DNA of 64,000 nucleotides from CAIODY01 sp046051225. Its GTDB lineage: Bacteria; Bacteroidota; Bacteroidia; Chitinophagales; CAIODY01. The notes under the pieces were generated by a model that ran no database searches, was not told the DNA's origin, and worked only from the letters and a program-made list of their open reading frames with translations. The position numbers and the translations under genes are program-made. Positions 60,601 to 64,000 of this stretch are shown here, one piece after another. Numbering within the stretch: the first letter of the stretch is position 1; each line of letters opens with the position of its first letter. Location of the stretch: NCBI GenBank assembly GCA_046051225.1, contig JBJOOR010000001.1, forward strand, positions 186,001 through 250,000. Direction: 5' to 3'.

Positions 60601-61032
60601 CTACATCCGTTCCATATACCAATTCAATGTTTTTTCCATTTTTTTAAATTGAAAAATGTTGGTGATGATTTTTTGCAAACGCATAAAAGCAGTTTCACTT
60701 TTTACTACATAATCTGTCGCATGATGGTGCATACAATTAATTGCCACCTCAATTTTATCTTGAGAGGATAGCATGATAACAGGAATATCTTTGTTGTAAG
60801 ATTTGATTTTATCCAGTGTTTGCAAGCCATTCATGGCAGTTTTAACCATGCCATCTAAATAATAATCTAAAATAATTACATCCGGATTTTGTAATAAATT
60901 TTCAATGCACAATTCACCTGTTGCAAAAGTCTTAATTTCAAAATCGGCATGTTGTTGAAATTCTATCTCTAAATTTTTTAGCAGCAATGCATCATCATCT
61001 ACTAAAAATAATTTTATTTTTTCGTTGCTCAT
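60601..61032 (-). CDS. single-domain response regulator (receiver only)
   Basis: 143 residues forming one receiver domain: acidic pocket VDDD, phospho-acceptor D56 in VIILDYYLDG, Ser/Thr switch in IPVIMLSSQ and Lys 111 in DYVVKSE. A short helical tail follows (about 120-143) with no output domain, so it signals by protein contact or shuttles phosphate. Its ATG overlaps the stop of the hybrid histidine kinase by 4 bases, making it the kinase's likely partner in a phosphorelay. Confidence 0.92.
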   Translation of the reverse strand: MSNEKIKLFLVDDDALLLKNLEIEFQQHADFEIKTFATGELCIENLLQNPDVIILDYYLDGMVKTAMNGLQTLDKIKSYNKDIPVIMLSSQDKIEVAINCMHHHATDYVVKSETAFMRLQKIITNIFQFKKMEKTLNWYMERM

Positions 61033-63008
61033 GATTGAATATTTTTTATGCGATTAAATTCGGCTGTTAATTCTGTACAAGCTTGCGTACAAACATTTTC
61101 AAGCTCGATGATTAAGTCTTGTATCACCTCATTTTGCTGTTGTGTGCTGGCAAATTCTTGTATTTTTTTTGCCTTGTTTTCAAAATCATTATGAATGCCT
61201 ACGATAGCAAACGATGGAATCATTTTATGCACAGCAGCATACAAAGTATTCCAATCTTTATCCTGAAAGCCTTGTTTCATAGCTGTTACAAGCGGTGGCG
61301 TTTGTTCTAAATACAACGCAATCATTTCCATCATCAAGGCAGGATTTGACTTGGTGCGATGCGTTAAATAAGCTAAATCAATACAAGTTGTTTTCTCAAT
61401 TTTTGTTTCTTGATTCAATTTTATTAACGCAGTTTTTTTTACTAAACTCATTATTTTGCCGAATAATAATTTTTCATCCACAGGTTTTGCGATGTAGTCA
61501 TTCATACCCACGGCTTTACATTTTGCTAAATCAACGGTGGTTACATCAGCTGTTAAAGCAATGATTGGGATAGTAGAATGCAAGGTGTTGCGAATATACT
61601 CGGTGGCTTCAAACCCATTCATTTCGGGCATTTGCAGGTCCATCAAAATAATATCGTACTGTTTTTCTTTCAATTTTTCAATCGCAATTTTTCCATTGCT
61701 GGCAATATCTCTTTCAAATCCAAAATCATCTAACAGCGTTTTCATCAACAATTGATTCAATGCAATATCCTCTACCACCAATACTTTCAAGTGTTTTATT
61801 TCGTTGTTCAAGTCCATCATTTCAATTTCCAATTCGGGTTTCAATGTTGTTTTTTGAAAATTTAAAACAAAACTAAAAGTAGTGCCCTCGTCTAATTTAC
61901 TCTTCACATCAATGCTTCCGTTTTGTGCTTCAACCAATTGTTTTACAATCGCCAAACCCAAGCCTGTGCCGCCATACAACCTTGATGTTCCGCTTGATGC
62001 TTGTTGAAAATTTTCAAAAACTTTATCAATTTTATTTTCAGGAATGCCGATGCCTGTATCAGCTACACCAAATTCAATCGTTACTTTTTCATCGTCTTGC
62101 TGCAATAATTTTACACTCACAATTATTTTTCCTTTGCTCGTAAATTTTACAGCATTGCTCACCAAGTTTAAAATAATTTGGTGCAATCGCACGGCATCGC
62201 CCATCAATATTTCAGGAATATTTTGGTCGTATTCTTTTACAAGTTCTAAATTTTTTTCTTGAATTTTTGTTTCAAACAAATGCAACATAGCAGCTATGGA
62301 AGCCGCCATTTTAAAGGGAATTTGCTCGAAAGTCATTTTGCCTGCATCCACTTTTGCTAAATCTAAAATGTCGTTGATTAAAACAATTAAAGCATCGCCA
62401 CTGATTTTTATGGCGGTTAAATATTCTTTTTGTTTTGCCGTTAAATCTGTTTTCAAAACCACTTTTGTGAAACCAATAATGGCATTCATTGGTGTTCGAA
62501 TTTCATGACTCATATTGCTCAAAAATTGTTGCTTTGCTTTCACTGCATCTTTTGCAATTCGTGTAGCTTCTTCCGCTTTTTGCTTGGCTTCTTCGGCAAT
62601 GGAAGTAGCCAATTCAGCAAAGATTCTTGCCTCAATTAATTCTTTCGAAATTCTTTTTTGTTCAGTAATATCACGGGCTACAACCACTACACCCAACACA
62701 TTTCCATCTTCATCTTTATACACCGAACCATTGAATAAAACATCGGTCAAATTTTTATCTCTCATCGTTAAAGGAAAATCGGCAACAAAACCTTTTGCAA
62801 AAACTTCTTTATAACCTTCTCTTGCTTTTTGTGGTTCGGTAAAATAATCGAAGAAATCAGTGCCAATTAATTGCTCTTTATTTTTGCCAATAATATTTAG
62901 CGAAGCATTGTTCATGTCGGTTATTTTTCCTGTAGGCGAAATGGTAAACAATGGGTCTAAACTAGCTTCTATCAAGCTTCTGGCGTATTGTGATTCTTGT
63001 GTTGTCAT
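61029..63008 (-). CDS. hybrid histidine kinase: PAS, HisKA, HATPase, receiver, HPt
   Basis: 659 residues, no membrane helix, so a soluble sensor. PAS domain (about 8-118, ending VVVVARDITEQ), a coiled coil (120-165), HisKA with H168 in MSHEIRTPMNAIIGF, ATPase boxes NLVSNAVKF, DTGIGIPENK and GGTGLGLAIV, a receiver domain (about 408-530, phospho-acceptor in DIILMDLQMPEMNG), and a C-terminal HPt domain (about 555-655) with the His in AAVHKMIPS. Phosphate would run His-Asp-His and then to the stand-alone receiver encoded by the overlapping next gene. PAS ligand unknown. Confidence 0.93.
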   Translation of the reverse strand: MTTQESQYARSLIEASLDPLFTISPTGKITDMNNASLNIIGKNKEQLIGTDFFDYFTEPQKAREGYKEVFAKGFVADFPLTMRDKNLTDVLFNGSVYKDEDGNVLGVVVVARDITEQKRISKELIEARIFAELATSIAEEAKQKAEEATRIAKDAVKAKQQFLSNMSHEIRTPMNAIIGFTKVVLKTDLTAKQKEYLTAIKISGDALIVLINDILDLAKVDAGKMTFEQIPFKMAASIAAMLHLFETKIQEKNLELVKEYDQNIPEILMGDAVRLHQIILNLVSNAVKFTSKGKIIVSVKLLQQDDEKVTIEFGVADTGIGIPENKIDKVFENFQQASSGTSRLYGGTGLGLAIVKQLVEAQNGSIDVKSKLDEGTTFSFVLNFQKTTLKPELEIEMMDLNNEIKHLKVLVVEDIALNQLLMKTLLDDFGFERDIASNGKIAIEKLKEKQYDIILMDLQMPEMNGFEATEYIRNTLHSTIPIIALTADVTTVDLAKCKAVGMNDYIAKPVDEKLLFGKIMSLVKKTALIKLNQETKIEKTTCIDLAYLTHRTKSNPALMMEMIALYLEQTPPLVTAMKQGFQDKDWNTLYAAVHKMIPSFAIVGIHNDFENKAKKIQEFASTQQQNEVIQDLIIELENVCTQACTELTAEFNRIKNIQS

Positions 63009-63013
63009 AGTTT

Positions 63014-63047
63014 GAGTATTAAGTATTGAGATGTGAGTATTGAGATG
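63014..63047. repeat. short GAGTATTGAGATG direct repeat
   Basis: The intergenic sequence between the kinase and the AraC gene repeats GAGTATT(AAGTATT)GAGATG twice. It resembles low-complexity dispersed repeats; no function evident. Confidence 0.45.
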
Positions 63048-63069
63048 CTTTTATGTCAATACCAACTAC

Positions 63070-63630
63070 TCATATCTCTTCAATCGGATTTCGTTTTTTG
63101 TTTTTCAATTGTTTAAAATGTGAAGGTGAAAGACCAGTTACTTTTTTAAATTGATTCGACAAATGCGCTACACTGCTGTAATTGAGCTTGTATGAAATTT
63201 CGGTGAGATTTAATTCATCGTAAATAATCAGTTCTTTCACTCGTTCTATTTTGTGTGAAATGATGAACTGCTCGATGGTTGTGCCTTGCACTTCGGAAAA
63301 AAGATTGGCTAAATAAGTGTAATCGTGTTGCAGCTTTTCGCTTAAATAATGAGAGAAATTTACTTTGATAACTTCGGTAGAATGATGCACCATTTCAATA
63401 ATTACGGTTTTAATTTTTTCAATCAACACCGCTTTTTTGTTTTCCATCAAATCGAGCCCAACCAGTTGCAGCGACATTTTCAGCTCGATGCGTTGTTCGA
63501 TAGAGATATCTTCCATGATTTCTACTTCGCCCAATTCCACCAATAAAAAATGCAAGCCAAGTTTTTTCAACTCATCTTTCACTGCCATTTTGCAGCGATT
63601 GCTTACCATGTATTTGATGAATAATTTCAT
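63070..63630 (-). CDS. AraC-family regulator with HMA-like N-terminal domain
   Basis: 186 residues from the ATG at 63630. The longer frame starts seven codons upstream inside a dispersed repeat and is rejected. Residues 1-70 begin MKLFIKYMVSNRCKMAVKDELKKLGLHFLLVELGEVEI, a small ferredoxin-like fold related to heavy-metal-associated domains; the metal-type CxxC is here SNRC with one Cys. The AraC DNA-binding domain follows with two helix-turn-helix units (RVKELIIYDELNLTEISYKLNYSSVAHLSNQFKKVTGLSPSHFKQL). Placed directly upstream of the kinase and receiver genes on the same strand, 61 bases apart, so it may belong to the same signalling set. Confidence 0.87.
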   Translation of the reverse strand: MKLFIKYMVSNRCKMAVKDELKKLGLHFLLVELGEVEIMEDISIEQRIELKMSLQLVGLDLMENKKAVLIEKIKTVIIEMVHHSTEVIKVNFSHYLSEKLQHDYTYLANLFSEVQGTTIEQFIISHKIERVKELIIYDELNLTEISYKLNYSSVAHLSNQFKKVTGLSPSHFKQLKNKKRNPIEEI

Positions 63631-63639
63631 TCTTTGAAG

Positions 63640-63668
63640 GTCATTAGACATTGGTCATTGGACATTAG
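63640..63668. repeat. ATTAGACATTGG/TCATTGGACATTAG repeat
   Basis: CATTAGACATTGG and CATTGGACATTAG are near-direct repeats, of the low-complexity type that recurs between genes in this phylum. They sit at the 5' edge of the AraC frame and generate a false N-terminal extension. Confidence 0.5.
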
Positions 63669-63848
63669 TAAATACAAGTGCATAAAATATGCGGTGTATT
63701 TGTTTTCACCAAATTACCGATGATAATTGACCTGCATCAAAGGTGGTCATTATAAAATGGGAAAGCGCATCAACAACGATTTAATAGTTGTATAATTCAC
63801 ACATCAAAATTTGAAGCTGATGGAAGAAGAAAATAAAACACGAAATTT

Positions 63849-64000
63849 CTATTGATGAATAGCCACCCCAAAAGTAGAAATACCTGTAGATAAATCAAGG
63901 ATTAAGCCTACTTGACGATTGATATGATACTCTGTGCCAACGTGAAAATCTAAAAATAATGGACTGCGATTATTGAAATAATTTACATTACCATTATAAC
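63849..64000 (-). CDS. C-terminal end of an outer-membrane protein, cut by window edge
   Basis: The minus strand is open from the window edge and ends FLDFHVGTEYHINRQVGLILDLSTGISTFGVAIHQ and a stop at 63849-63851. The alternation FLDFHVGTEYHI...GLILDLSTGISTFGVAIH is that of the last strands of a beta-barrel. Only 50 codons are visible, so no family can be named. The 200 bases between this stop and the AraC gene hold only the repeat at 63640. Confidence 0.6.
   Translation of the reverse strand, partial: YNGNVNYFNNRSPLFLDFHVGTEYHINRQVGLILDLSTGISTFGVAIHQ

Overview
The window reads as chromosome of an AT-rich member of the Bacteroidota, probably near the Chitinophagales or Sphingobacteriales. 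Three signs point there. At least seven proteins end in type IX secretion (T9SS) sorting domains of the YPNP / P-N-P-x-F kind. The promoter box TAnnTTTG recurs just upstream of many starts. The gene families are typical of the phylum: outer-membrane barrel arrays, a TolB-like giant protein, M1 peptidase, a stand-alone dnaK and DUF2723-like proteins. Genes are short-spaced on both strands. One tRNA-Ser(GGA) is present. I see no rRNA, CRISPR array, complete insertion sequence, integrase or phage module.

Layout. 0-6.1 kb: the 3' part of adenine deaminase, a dead ParE toxin gene, and a three-gene minus-strand cassette (two SGNH hydrolases and an MBOAT acyltransferase) likely to O-acylate a surface glycan. 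6.2-9.6 kb: an accessory patch with two toxin-antitoxin pairs in opposite orientation, the tail of a third toxin, small secreted proteins and five copies of a hairpin repeat. 9.7-18.6 kb: dnaK, a 1125-residue TolB-like outer-membrane protein, tsaB, an ArsR-type regulator and a tandem array of small outer-membrane proteins. 18.8-24.6 kb: a CstB-like sulfur protein, a frameshifted fiber-like S74 protein and a T9SS protein. 24.9-37.6 kb: NIF3, a zinc-ribbon coiled-coil protein, a TPR-like protein, comB, an M1 peptidase, hisS, a membrane glycosyltransferase-like protein and a PKD/T9SS protein. 37.9-46.1 kb: OsmC, a sigma/anti-sigma unit, GNAT, a class A beta-lactamase, two small DUF proteins, queA, DoxX and a Fic protein with an elaborate operator. 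46.4-54.9 kb: a one-strand cluster of ECF sigma, two small membrane proteins (CnrYXH-like), two purple-acid-phosphatase-like exoenzymes, a YHYH protein, a DUF1566 protein and a HupE/UreJ transporter. 54.9-64 kb: mnmE, O-antigen ligase, a Wzz-like protein, a Ycf48-like lipoprotein, a TlpA-like thioredoxin, tRNA-Ser, a hybrid histidine kinase with a receiver protein, an AraC regulator, and the end of an outer-membrane protein.

Most notable. (1) The 46.4-54.9 kb cluster is bracketed by intact mnmE on one side and an eroded mnmE copy in the same orientation on the other, so it looks like an acquired block with no visible integrase. (2) Comparable 3'-end remnants of neighbouring genes occur for hisS, a RelE/ParE toxin and an outer-membrane protein array. 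(3) Short dispersed repeats are embedded in frame in housekeeping genes (ade, hisS, and mnmE twice) and in two T9SS sorting domains. (4) The Fic protein has Gln where the catalytic His should be, and its promoter carries four symmetric ATCCTATC half-sites. Translation starts were moved inward in several genes where the longest reading frame overran a promoter box, a repeat or a signal peptide; the reason is given in each entry.
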